Shown: one piece after another, positions 1 through 7,077 of the stretch | Layout of the letters: every line of letters begins with the position of its first letter | Numbering within the stretch: position 1 is the stretch's first letter | Assembly: GCA_903839965.1 (NCBI GenBank) | Contig: CAIMEK010000146.1 | Span: 1-11,115, forward strand | Source of the DNA: an uncultured Acetobacteraceae bacterium | GTDB lineage: Bacteria; Pseudomonadota; Alphaproteobacteria; Acetobacterales; Acetobacteraceae | DNA length: 11,115 nt | Direction: 5' to 3' | Position numbers and translations under genes: made by a program | The notes under the pieces: generated by a model | The model's database searches: none | Seen by the model: only the letters and a program-made list of their open reading frames with translations | What the model was told of the DNA's origin: nothing

Positions 1-267
1 GACCTGGTGATGAAGCTGATCTTCGCCTTCGGGATCACCTTCCAGTTGCCGGTGGCGTTGAGCCTGCTGGCCAAGGTGGGCATCGTGTCGTCGAAGGGTC
101 TGCGGCACTACCGGCGCTACGCCATCGTCTGCATGTTCATCGTCGCCGCCATCCTGGCGCCACCCGACATCATCACCCAGTGCGGCCTGGCGGTGCCGCT
201 GATCGCGCTCTACGAAATTTCCATTCTCGCGGCGAAGTGGGTTGAGCCGAAGCCGGTCGAGGTCTGA
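1..267 (+). CDS. tatC: Sec-independent protein translocase TatC, C-terminal part (5' end outside window)
   Basis: TatC is the multi-spanning inner-membrane receptor of the twin-arginine translocation system; with TatB it binds RR signal peptides of folded proteins and recruits TatA pores. The reading frame is open from base 1 and ends with TGA at 265-267, giving the last 88 residues. Two hydrophobic spans are visible: one around FGITFQLPVALSLLA, and one around YAIVCMFIVAAILAP followed by PDIITQCGLAVPLIALYEIS, the typical end of TatC (the PPD and QxxLAxPLxxLYE pattern). An internal ATG at 7 is not the start; the gene begins upstream of the window. serS follows after 3 bases, so the two are almost certainly cotranscribed and translationally coupled, a common arrangement in alphaproteobacteria. 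The call is firm although the protein is partial. Confidence 0.93.
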   Translation, partial: DLVMKLIFAFGITFQLPVALSLLAKVGIVSSKGLRHYRRYAIVCMFIVAAILAPPDIITQCGLAVPLIALYEISILAAKWVEPKPVEV

Positions 268-270
268 GCC

Positions 271-1545
271 ATGCACGACATCCGCGCCATCCGCGCCGAC
301 CCCGCGGCGTTCGACGCCGCCATGGCCCGGCGGCGGTTGGTGCCGAAGGCCGCGGACATCCTCGGGCTCGACAAGACCCGGCGCGACCGGCTGACCCGCC
401 TGCAGGAGGCGCAGGCCCGGCGCAACGCGATCAGCAAGCAGATCGGCCAGTTGCGACGCCAGGGCGGGGACAGCGCGGCACTGGAGGCGGAGTCCGCCGC
501 GCTCGCCGCGGCGATGGCCGAGGACGAGCGCGGTGCCGCGGAGATGGACGGCGCGATCAAGGCGGTGCTGGAGGGGCTGCCCAACATCCTTGATGCCGAC
601 GTGCCGGACGGGCCGGACGAGAGCGCCAATGTCGTGCTCAAGCAGTGGGGCACGCCGCGCGAGCTGGGGTTCGCGCCGAAGCAGCATTTTGAACTCGGCG
701 AGGCGCTGGGGCTGATGGATTTCGCCACTGCCGCCAAAATCGCCGGCGCGCGGTTCACCATTTTGCGCGGCGCGCTGGCCAGGCTGGAGCGGGCGATCGG
801 GCAGTTCATGCTCGACCTGCACACGCGCGAGCACGGCTACGAGGAAACCATCGTGCCGCTGCTGGTGAACGCCGCCACCTGCTACGGCACCGGCCAGTTG
901 CCGAAATTCGCCGAGGACCTGTTCGCCACCACCGACGGGCGCTACCTCATCCCGACGGCGGAAGTGCCGCTGACCAACACGGTGGCCGGCGAGATCATCG
1001 CGGAGAAGCGGCTGCCGATCCGGCTGACCGCGCTCACCGAGTGTTTCCGCTCGGAAGCCGGCGCGGCCGGGCGCGACACCCGTGGCTACCTGCGCCAGCA
1101 CCAGTTCCGCAAAGTGGAGCTGGTGTCGATTACCCGCGCGGAAGACAGCGACGCCGAGCACGCGCGCATGACGGCCTGCGCCGAGCGGGTGCTGGAACGG
1201 CTCGACCTGGCCTATCGGCGGGTGGTGCTGTCCTCCGGCGACACCGGGTTCGGCGCGGCCAAGACATTCGATCTCGAGGTCTGGCTGCCAGGTCAGCAGA
1301 TGTGGCGCGAGATATCCTCCTGCTCCACCACGCGCGACTTCCAGGCGCGGCGGATGAACGCGCGCTGGCGCAGCGCCGATGGCAAGGCGGTGGCCTATGT
1401 GCACACGCTGAACGGCTCCGGCGTGGCGGTCGGGCGGGCGCTGATCGCGGTGATGGAGACCTGCCAGCAGGCCGACGGCTCCATCCTCGTGCCGGCGCCG
1501 CTGCGCCCCTACATGGGCGGCACGGAGCGCATCGCCGCTCCCTGA
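271..1545 (+). CDS. serS: Seryl-tRNA synthetase
   Basis: Cytoplasmic class II aminoacyl-tRNA synthetase that charges tRNA-Ser, and also the tRNA-Sec of organisms that have one, with serine using ATP. The 424 residues match the usual bacterial length. Residues 1-105 form the N-terminal tRNA-binding coiled-coil arm, starting MHDIRAIRADPAAFDAAMARR and followed by charged helices rich in Arg, Glu and Ala. The catalytic core follows: TxE-type serine-site residues in LIPTAEVPLTN (226-236), motif 2 as TECFRSEAGAAGRDTRG (256-272) with FRKVEL after it, and motif 3 as NGSGVAVGRALIAVMET (381-397). The segment EISSCSTTRDFQARR (347-361) corresponds to the EISSCSNxxDFQARR segment of the family. The ATG at 271 lies 3 bases after the tatC stop, with GAGG inside the end of tatC as a likely ribosome site. 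The nicotinamidase gene follows 12 bases downstream. Nothing looks broken. Confidence 0.97.
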   Translation: MHDIRAIRADPAAFDAAMARRRLVPKAADILGLDKTRRDRLTRLQEAQARRNAISKQIGQLRRQGGDSAALEAESAALAAAMAEDERGAAEMDGAIKAVLEGLPNILDADVPDGPDESANVVLKQWGTPRELGFAPKQHFELGEALGLMDFATAAKIAGARFTILRGALARLERAIGQFMLDLHTREHGYEETIVPLLVNAATCYGTGQLPKFAEDLFATTDGRYLIPTAEVPLTNTVAGEIIAEKRLPIRLTALTECFRSEAGAAGRDTRGYLRQHQFRKVELVSITRAEDSDAEHARMTACAERVLERLDLAYRRVVLSSGDTGFGAAKTFDLEVWLPGQQMWREISSCSTTRDFQARRMNARWRSADGKAVAYVHTLNGSGVAVGRALIAVMETCQQADGSILVPAPLRPYMGGTERIAAP

Positions 1546-1557
1546 CGGAGTACGCGC

Positions 1558-2208
1558 ATGCGCATCGACCCGGTGACGGACGTGCTGCTGGCGGTGGACG
1601 TGCAGCCCGACTTCATGCCGGGCGGCGCCCTGGCGGTGCCCGACGGCGATGCGGTGGTGCCGGTGCTCAATCGGCTGCTGGCGGGCCCGTTCCGGCACGC
1701 CGTCGCCACCCAGGACTGGCATCCGCCCGGCCATGCTTCGTTCGCCAGCAGCCATCCGGGGCGGGTGCCGTTCGAGAGCATCGAGGTCGCCTATGGCACG
1801 CAGACGCTCTGGCCCGACCACTGCGTCCAGGGCACGCCGGGCGCGGCGCTGCATGCCGGGCTGGAGCAGTCGCGCATCGAGCTGATCCTGCGCAAGGGGT
1901 TGCATCCCGCGGTGGACAGCTATTCGGCGTTCCGCGAGAACGACCGCGCTACCTCGCTCTGTCTCGACGCCTGGCTGCGGGCGCGCGGGTTCCGGCGGCT
2001 GTTCCTGGCGGGGCTGGCGAGCGATTACTGCGTGGCCTGGTCGGCCGAGGACGCGGTTGCGGCGGGGTTCGCGGTGGTGGTGGTGGAAGATGCCTGCCGC
2101 GGCATCGGCCTGCCCACCGGCGCGGGCCGCACGACGATCGATCAGGCGCGCGACCGGCTGCAGGCCGCGGGCGTGCAGTTCGTGGGGAGCGCGGCGGTAA
2201 ATGTGTGA
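1558..2208 (+). CDS. pncA: Nicotinamidase (PncA-type isochorismatase-fold amidohydrolase)
   Basis: Hydrolyses nicotinamide to nicotinate and ammonia, the first step of NAD salvage through the Preiss-Handler route; this enzyme class also activates pyrazinamide. The 216 residues fit the family. The Asp-Lys-Cys catalytic triad can be placed: D14 in LLAVDVQPDF, K113 in LRKGLHP and C158 in ASDYCVAWSA. The metal-binding set is D53 and H55 in TQDWHPPGH and H88 in LWPDHCVQGT. The FMPGG loop after the first strand is also typical. The ATG at 1558 has GGAG about eight bases upstream. Twelve bases separate it from serS, so it probably belongs to the same transcript. The stop lies inside a long hairpin shared with the convergent amidase gene. 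The isochorismatase fold includes other hydrolases, but the complete metal set favours nicotinamidase. Confidence 0.93.
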   Translation: MRIDPVTDVLLAVDVQPDFMPGGALAVPDGDAVVPVLNRLLAGPFRHAVATQDWHPPGHASFASSHPGRVPFESIEVAYGTQTLWPDHCVQGTPGAALHAGLEQSRIELILRKGLHPAVDSYSAFRENDRATSLCLDAWLRARGFRRLFLAGLASDYCVAWSAEDAVAAGFAVVVVEDACRGIGLPTGAGRTTIDQARDRLQAAGVQFVGSAAVNV

Positions 2209-2266
2209 GGCATAACGTTCTGCGGCCGTAGCGCCTGCGTCCCCGACCGCAGAAACGGAAGCCTCA
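2206..2266. terminator. Convergent hairpin between pncA and the amidase gene
   Basis: Two nested inverted arms are visible. The outer arm TGAGGC (2206-2211, including the pncA stop codon) pairs with GCCTCA (2261-2266). The inner arm TTCTGCGG (2218-2225) pairs perfectly with CCGCAGAA (2247-2254), extendable by CG/CG across one bulged A. The loop is about 21 bases. It fills the whole 72-base gap between two convergent genes, so it could end transcription from both sides. There is no clear T-run on either strand, so it may act as a weak or Rho-assisted terminator or only protect 3' ends. The structure is seen; the role is inferred. Confidence 0.5.
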
Positions 2267-2280
2267 TAACAATCGGCGCG

Positions 2281-3771
2281 TCAGTCGAAGCCCATGAACC
2301 CCGGCATGCCGCTGATCGGCGGCGCCGCCTGCAGCTTCGCCAGATCCGGCTCCGGCCGGGCGGTGCGCGCATCGCCGGCCAGCAGCGCCTCCAGCTCGGC
2401 GGCGACCGAGAGAACAAAAGCGTCGCCGCCGCGCGGGCCGACGATCTGCAGGCCGAACGGCATGCCGTGACGGTCCGTGCCCACCGGCAGGCTGATCGCC
2501 GGATGCCCCACCAGGGTCACCGCATAGGCCATCGCCAGCCAGTGGAAATAGGTGCGCGTCGGCTGGCCGTCGATTTCGGCGGGATACAGTTCGCGCCAGG
2601 GCCGCGGGCTGATGGTGATGGACGGCGCCAGGATGACGTCCACGTCCTCGAAGAAGTCCTGCCAGCGCCGGTACATGCTGGTCTGCAGCACCTGTGCCCG
2701 GGCGGCGTCCTCGGCGGTGTAGCGCAGCGCCTCGGCGACATTGGCGCGCACGTTCGGGCCGACATCGTTCGGCCGGGTGCGCACGCGCTCCAACTGGCTG
2801 GCCAGGAAATTCAGGCCGCGCAGCACCTCGAAGGCCTCGTCGGCGCCAGCGCAGTCCGGCGTCGCGTCGGCCGCGCTGGCGAAGACGTGGCGGAACAGGC
2901 CGCATTTCTCGGCGAACACCTCGCGGATGTGGCGCTCGGTGGGGGCGAAGCCGAAATCCGGCGTGATCGCCACCCTGAGCCCGCACAGGTCGATCCGCCG
3001 TACCGGATAAAACTCCTCGGGCGGGCGCACGCGGCGGCTGAAGATGGTGGTGGCCAGCGGATCGACCGGGTCGTTGGTGGCGATCGCCGACAGCATCAGG
3101 GCCACATCGGGCACATTGCGCGCCATCGGGCCCTGCACAGGCAGCGGGTTCCACCCCAGCGCGCGCTTTTCGCTGGGCACCAGCCCGGGGGTCGGGCGGT
3201 AGCCGACGACGCCGCAAAAGGCGGCGGGGTTGCGCAGGCTGCCGCCAGTATCCGACCCGGTGGCGATCGGCACCAGGCCGGTGGCCAACGCCACCGCCGC
3301 GCCGCCGGAGGAGCCGGCGGCGGAGCGGGTCGGGTCGAACGGGTTGCCGGTGGCGCCGTAGACGGCGTTGCGGGTGTTCGCCCCGGCGCCCCATTCCGGC
3401 GTGTTGGTCTTGCCCAGCACGATGCCGCCGGCGCGCTTGACGTTCGCCACGATGAGCTGGTCGTGGGTCGGGATGTGGTCGCGGTAGATCGGGCTGCCCC
3501 AGGTCGAGCGCAGCCCCGCCACCTCCTCCAGGTCCTTCACGCCGAACGGCAGGCCGTGCAGCGCCCCCAGCGCGTCGCCGCGCGCCACCGCCGCCTCGGC
3601 TTCCCTGGCGGCGAGGCGGGCGCGGTCGAAGTCGCGCGCCACCATGGCGTTGACGGCATGGTCCACCGCCTCGATGCGGGCGATGCAGCTTTCCACCAGC
3701 TCGACCGGCGACAGCCGCTTGCGGCCGATCAGCGCCCGCGCCTCGCGCGCGGTCAGGTCACAGGGTTGCAT
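2281..3771 (-). CDS. Amidase-signature family hydrolase (GatA-like amidase)
   Basis: Amidase-signature enzyme that hydrolyses a carboxamide to acid and ammonia or amine; the substrate cannot be read from the sequence. The 496 residues are the normal length. The Ser-cisSer-Lys triad is complete with family spacing: K79 in LPFGVKDLEEVAG, cis-Ser S154 in RSAAGSSGGAAVA, and nucleophile S178 in ATGSDTGGSLRNPAA (24 residues apart, with Lys 99 before the nucleophile). No signal peptide is seen, so it is probably cytoplasmic. The ATG at 3771 is preceded by an AAGGGGAA-type ribosome site that overlaps the end of the upstream GST gene, only 13 bases away, which argues for one transcript with GST and GGT. 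GatA itself is unlikely because no gatB or gatC lies beside it. The context suggests a small amide from gamma-glutamyl or glutathione-conjugate turnover, but this is inference. Confidence 0.93.
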   Translation of the reverse strand: MQPCDLTAREARALIGRKRLSPVELVESCIARIEAVDHAVNAMVARDFDRARLAAREAEAAVARGDALGALHGLPFGVKDLEEVAGLRSTWGSPIYRDHIPTHDQLIVANVKRAGGIVLGKTNTPEWGAGANTRNAVYGATGNPFDPTRSAAGSSGGAAVALATGLVPIATGSDTGGSLRNPAAFCGVVGYRPTPGLVPSEKRALGWNPLPVQGPMARNVPDVALMLSAIATNDPVDPLATTIFSRRVRPPEEFYPVRRIDLCGLRVAITPDFGFAPTERHIREVFAEKCGLFRHVFASAADATPDCAGADEAFEVLRGLNFLASQLERVRTRPNDVGPNVRANVAEALRYTAEDAARAQVLQTSMYRRWQDFFEDVDVILAPSITISPRPWRELYPAEIDGQPTRTYFHWLAMAYAVTLVGHPAISLPVGTDRHGMPFGLQIVGPRGGDAFVLSVAAELEALLAGDARTARPEPDLAKLQAAPPISGMPGFMGFD

Positions 3772-3784
3772 GGTCCGTTCCCCT

Positions 3785-4396
3785 TCAGGCGGTCGCGCTG
3801 GGCCGCGCCTTCATGCGGGCGTGGTGCGCCACGATGGTGGTGAGCTCGGGATTGATGGGCTGGCCGTTCGCCGCCCCGAAATCGACGAAACAGAACAACA
3901 GGATGTCGGCCAGCGACAACCGGCCGCCGCAGACGAATTCCTGTCCGGCGATCAGCTTGTCGAGCCAGGCCAGCTTCTCCTGGGCGATCTGCTTGAGGTC
4001 GTCGGCCGCCTGCGGAATGGTGTGGATGCGCGGCCGGAACATGTCCAGCCGCTCGGCGAAGCGGTAACCGTTGGTCAGCGGCTCGACGATGTTGAGGTCG
4101 ATGCGGCGCGTCCACATGCGCGTCTCGGCGCGCTCGCGCGGCGTGCTGCCGATCAGCACCGGCGTCGGGTGGAGCTCCTCGAGATACTCGCAGATGGCGG
4201 TGATCTCGGAGAGGTAGAACCCGTCGTCGAGTTCCAGGCAGGGCGTCTGGCCGGCCGGGTTGCGGGCGAGGTGCGCGGCCCGGCGGTTCTCGCCGCCGCG
4301 CACGTCCACCGCCACCCGGGGGATGTCGAGCCCTTTTTCGGCGATGAACATGTGCACGACGTGCGGATTGGGGCTGGGCGAGGTGTATAGTTTCAT
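3785..4396 (-). CDS. Glutathione S-transferase family protein
   Basis: Cytosolic GST-fold protein of 203 residues, expected to conjugate glutathione to electrophiles or carry out a related thiol transfer. The N-terminal thioredoxin-like domain (about 1-80) starts MKLYTSPSPNPHVV, with a candidate catalytic Ser/Thr in the TSPSPN loop. Cis-proline P52 lies in NPAGQTPCLE and the glutathione gamma-Glu contact in YLSEITAICEYL (S63, E64). The helical domain (about 87-200) contains the N-capping box SLAD (161-164). The ATG at 4396 was chosen because the fold begins there and GGGAGGA lies just upstream; a longer in-frame reading to 4546 would only add residues antisense to the GGT C-terminus. It lies 28 bases after the GGT stop and 13 before the amidase. 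The subclass and substrate cannot be assigned from sequence reading alone. Confidence 0.92.
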   Translation of the reverse strand: MKLYTSPSPNPHVVHMFIAEKGLDIPRVAVDVRGGENRRAAHLARNPAGQTPCLELDDGFYLSEITAICEYLEELHPTPVLIGSTPRERAETRMWTRRIDLNIVEPLTNGYRFAERLDMFRPRIHTIPQAADDLKQIAQEKLAWLDKLIAGQEFVCGGRLSLADILLFCFVDFGAANGQPINPELTTIVAHHARMKARPSATA

Positions 4397-4424
4397 GGCG
4401 GCATCCTCCCGGACCGGCGGCCTC

Positions 4425-6023
4425 TCAGTATCCCATCGCGCAGCCGTCCTTGCGGGCATCGGAGGCGCCCACCAGCAGGCCGCGGGCCCGATCGATCCAG
4501 ATCGCCTGGCCGCCGCCATGCGGACGCTCCACCTGCTCGATGACATGGCCGAGCCGGGCCAGGCCCTCGCACAGCGCGGCCGGCACGCTGCGCTCCACCT
4601 GCACCTTGCCCTGGTACGGGAACAGCCGGCACAGGTCGATCGATTCCTGCAGGTCGAGCCCGTAGTCGAAATGGTTGGTCAGGAAGCTGGTCTGCCCCAT
4701 CGGCTGGTAGTGCCCGCCCATGACGCCGTACGGCATCACCGCCTCGCCGTCGCGGGTAACCATGCCGGGGATGATGGTGTGCAGCGGCCGCTTGAACGGG
4801 GCGATGCAGTTCGGATGGCCGCGCTGCAGGCGGAAACCGTAGCCGCGGTTGTGCAACATGACGCCGGACTGCTCGGCCAGGATGCCGGAGCCGAAGCCCT
4901 CGAACAGCGAGTTGATGAAACTGCAGGCGTTGCCGTCGCGATCGACCACCGAGAGGTAGACGGTGTCGCGATGGCGGGGCAGCTCGGTCTCGCCGGGCGC
5001 CGGCAGGACGGCCATGGCGGCATCGTCGCGGATCAGGCGGCGCAGTCCGTCCAGGTAGTCCGGGCTGAGCAGCTTGGCCACCGGCACATCGACCAGCAGC
5101 GGGTCGGCGACGAAGGCGTCGCGGTCGCGATAGGCCAGCCGGGCCGCCTCGATGTGGCGATGCCAGCGGGTGACCCCGAGCGGACCGTCGGGCGCCGGGC
5201 CGAAGCCGCCCAGCATGCCGAGCAGCATGAGCACCAGGATGCCGTGCCCGTTGGGCGGACATTGCCAGACCTCGAAGCCGTTCCAGGGAATGCGGATCGG
5301 CTCGACGAAATGCGCCGCGGTGCGGCCGGCGGCGAAATCCTCCTCGGTATGCAGGCCGCCGCGACGGCGCAGCGCCGCCACCATGTCGGCTGCCGCCGGA
5401 CCCTCGTAGAAGGCGCGGCTGCCGTGGCGGGCGATGTTGCGCAGCGTGAGGGCCAGCTCGGGATGCACGAAACGGTCGCCGTAGGCGGGCGCCTTGCCGC
5501 CGGGCAGGAACCGGTACGCCTCGTTCTTGCGCAGCTTGTCCGCCGTGGCCGCCCAGGCTTTGCCGATCACGGAGGAGACGAAAAAACCTTCCTCGGCATA
5601 GGCGATGGCGGGGCGCAGCAATTCGTCGAACCCCTTGGTGCCATGCGCGTTCAGCAGCTTCTCCCAGGCCGAGACCGCGCCGGGAATGGTGACCGAATGC
5701 GGCGAGGTGTTCTCCAGCGCGGTGATGCCCTGCGCCTCGAACCAGTCGATGGTGGCCGCCGCCGGCGCACGGCCGGAGCCGTTCAGCGCCACCACGCGGC
5801 GCTGCCGGGCCGGGGCATACAGGCAGAAGCAATCGCCGCCGATGCCGGTGGACATCGGCTCGACGACGCTCAGCACCGCGACGGCCGCGACCGCGGCATC
5901 GAGCGCGTTGCCGCCGGCGCGCAGCACGTCCAGCGCGGCGAGGGTCGATTGCGGCATGGAGGTGGCCGCCATGCCATGGGCCGACAGCACCGGGCTGCGG
6001 CCCGGGAAATGCAGATCACGCAC
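4425..6023 (-). CDS. Gamma-glutamyltransferase family protein (YwrD-like Ntn hydrolase)
   Basis: Gamma-glutamyltransferases are self-cleaving N-terminal-nucleophile hydrolases that remove or transfer the gamma-glutamyl group of glutathione and its conjugates. The large-subunit signature is RDLHFPGRSPVLSAHGMAATS at the N-terminus, then LRAGGNALDAAVAA and EPMSTGIGGDCFCLYA. The processing site sits in HRDTVYLSVVDRDGN: T354 aligns with the nucleophile Thr of E. coli Ggt. INSLFEGFGSG and the oxyanion pair in GVMGGHYQPMGQ follow. With the chosen start the protein has 532 residues. No signal peptide is seen, as in the cytoplasmic YwrD-like branch, so action on internal gamma-glutamyl compounds is likely. 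The start at GTG 6023 is preferred over GTG 6032 because AGGAG (6036-6032) then sits 8 bases upstream rather than overlapping the start codon. First gene of the GGT-GST-amidase run. Hydrolase versus transferase activity is open. Confidence 0.93.
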   Translation of the reverse strand: MRDLHFPGRSPVLSAHGMAATSMPQSTLAALDVLRAGGNALDAAVAAVAVLSVVEPMSTGIGGDCFCLYAPARQRRVVALNGSGRAPAAATIDWFEAQGITALENTSPHSVTIPGAVSAWEKLLNAHGTKGFDELLRPAIAYAEEGFFVSSVIGKAWAATADKLRKNEAYRFLPGGKAPAYGDRFVHPELALTLRNIARHGSRAFYEGPAAADMVAALRRRGGLHTEEDFAAGRTAAHFVEPIRIPWNGFEVWQCPPNGHGILVLMLLGMLGGFGPAPDGPLGVTRWHRHIEAARLAYRDRDAFVADPLLVDVPVAKLLSPDYLDGLRRLIRDDAAMAVLPAPGETELPRHRDTVYLSVVDRDGNACSFINSLFEGFGSGILAEQSGVMLHNRGYGFRLQRGHPNCIAPFKRPLHTIIPGMVTRDGEAVMPYGVMGGHYQPMGQTSFLTNHFDYGLDLQESIDLCRLFPYQGKVQVERSVPAALCEGLARLGHVIEQVERPHGGGQAIWIDRARGLLVGASDARKDGCAMGY

Positions 6024-6175
6024 GCGCCACACTCCTCTTTCAACACCCCCCTATTGCTCCGTCCGGCCCGCGGCGACAAGCCGGGGGCATGGGCTTTCCC
6101 ATTGGCAAGCGCGACGGCTGCTGGGATCATGGGGCCCTGGGATCATGGGCTCCCGAGTCCGACGGGGGATGGGAC
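6024..6175. promoter_or_regulatory. Divergent intergenic region between GGT operon and csaA
   Basis: This region must hold promoters for both directions. On the minus strand a possible sigma-70-like pair is TTGTCG (6079-6074) and AATAGG (6055-6050) with an 18-base spacer, leading to the GGT ribosome site; this is weak. On the plus side a 16-base unit beginning CTGGGATCATGGG occurs twice in tandem (6121-6136 and 6137-6152, the second ending differently), about 25 bases before the csaA start. The repeat is G-rich and partly palindromic (GGGGCCC in the middle), so it could be an operator. No known binding-site name is claimed. Confidence 0.35.
6032..6036 (-). promoter_or_regulatory. Ribosome binding site that decides the GGT start
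   Basis: On the minus strand AAAGAGGAG ends at 6032, with AGGAG spaced 8 bases from the GTG at 6023-6021. An upstream GTG at 6032-6030 overlaps the same motif and would have no proper spacing, so translation most likely starts at 6023. Confidence 0.6.
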
Positions 6176-6508
6176 GTGGCAACAATCGAAGATTTCGACA
6201 GGCTGGAGGTGCGGGTGGGCACGGTGGTGGACGCGCAGCCGCTGGCCGAGGCCCGCAAGCCGTCCATCAGCCTGTGGATCGACTTCGGTGCCCCGCTTGG
6301 GGTGAAGCGGTCCGCGGCGCAGATCACCGTGCACTACAAGACCCACCTGCTGATCGGGCGGCAGGTGCTGGCGGTGACCAATTTCCCGCCGCGGCGCATC
6401 GGCGGGTTCGAGAGCGAGGTGCTGACGCTCGGCGTGCCGGACGAGGACGGCGCGGTCGTGCTGCTGAAGCCCGACTTCAAGGTGCCCAACGGCGGGAAGA
6501 TGTTCTGA
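6176..6508 (+). CDS. csaA: CsaA-like tRNA-binding domain protein
   Basis: A 110-residue protein made of a single tRNA-binding OB-fold domain, as in Bacillus CsaA, which was described as a secretion-related chaperone and is related to the C-terminal tRNA-binding domain of MetRS. Typical motifs are VRVGTVVDAQPLAEARKPS (17-35), ISLWIDFGAPLGVKRSAAQI, LIGRQVLAVTNFPPRRIGGF and, at the end, VVLLKPDFKVPNGGKMF, where PNG near the C-terminus is a family hallmark. The GTG at 6176 was chosen because the family starts there; an ATG at 6089 would add 29 unrelated residues from the regulatory region. A G-rich stretch (GGGGGAT) precedes the GTG as a moderate ribosome site. The stop overlaps the gpt start. 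The real cellular role (chaperone, tRNA or RNA binder) is uncertain. Confidence 0.92.
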   Translation: MATIEDFDRLEVRVGTVVDAQPLAEARKPSISLWIDFGAPLGVKRSAAQITVHYKTHLLIGRQVLAVTNFPPRRIGGFESEVLTLGVPDEDGAVVLLKPDFKVPNGGKMF

Positions 6509-7005
6509 TGCCCCGCCACTATTACACCGTCACCTGGGACCAGTTGCACCGCGACGCCCGCGCGCTGGCCTGGCGGCTGATCGACCACCCGCCGTTCCGC
6601 GGCATCGTGGCGATCACCCGGGGCGGACTGATTCCGGCCGCCATCGTGGCGCGCGAGATGGAGGTGCGGCTGGTCGAGACGGTGTCGGTGCTGGCCTACG
6701 GGCGCGACGAGGCGGAATGGACCGAACTCGGCAAGCCCGAGGTGATCAAGTGGCCGATCGCCGCCGGCGACGGCGAGGGCTACCTGCTGATCGACGACCT
6801 GGTGGACACCGGCACGACGGCGAAAGTGGTGCGGGCGCTGCTGCCGAAGGCGCATTTCGCCACGGTGTACTCCAAGCCGGCCGGCCGGACCTTGGTGGAC
6901 ACCTACGTCACCGAGGTAAGCCAGGACACCTGGATCTTGTTCCCCTGGGACACCGAGCCGCAGTTCGCGGTGCCGCTGGCCAAGCGGGAGAAACACGAGG
7001 AATAG
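6508..7005 (+). CDS. gpt: Xanthine-guanine phosphoribosyltransferase
   Basis: Transfers the phosphoribosyl group of PRPP to guanine, xanthine or hypoxanthine in purine salvage; a cytoplasmic or membrane-associated enzyme. The 165 residues resemble E. coli Gpt along the whole length: YTVTWDQLHRDARALAWRL at the N-terminus, ITRGGLIPAAIVARE (36-50) with the PPi loop around R38-G40, and the PRPP motif YLLIDDLVDTGTT (92-104) with its two acidic residues. PKAHFATVYSKPAGR and the purine-side QDTWILFPWDTE (139-150) follow. The ATG at 6508 shares its A with the TGA stop of csaA (TGATG), so translation is probably coupled. The tail LAKREKHEE is longer and more charged than in E. coli. No sign of decay. 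Function is confident; base preference is not readable. Confidence 0.94.
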   Translation: MPRHYYTVTWDQLHRDARALAWRLIDHPPFRGIVAITRGGLIPAAIVAREMEVRLVETVSVLAYGRDEAEWTELGKPEVIKWPIAAGDGEGYLLIDDLVDTGTTAKVVRALLPKAHFATVYSKPAGRTLVDTYVTEVSQDTWILFPWDTEPQFAVPLAKREKHEE

Positions 7006-7077
7006 GGGGCCGGCCCCGCGGACGCGAGTGACGGCGCGGCGCGCGGCGTTTAAGCTGGCGGCGGAAGGAAACCAGCC

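Noticed and set aside
1041..2231. A 396-codon open reading frame on the plus strand
   Set aside because: It is a shifted frame over serS and the nicotinamidase gene, with Arg/Gly/Ala-rich text and no family pattern.
2467..3843. A 458-codon open reading frame on the plus strand
   Set aside because: It is antisense to the amidase gene, whose complete catalytic triad makes the minus strand the real one.
6089..6175. An upstream ATG extension of csaA
   Set aside because: The 29 extra residues come from the G-rich tandem repeat region and are not found at the start of this family; the GTG at 6176 fits better.
4260..6305. A 681-codon open reading frame on the plus strand
   Set aside because: It is the antisense of the GGT gene and part of GST, with Gln/Arg/Ala/Gly-rich low-complexity text. 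The minus-strand proteins show full family motifs.
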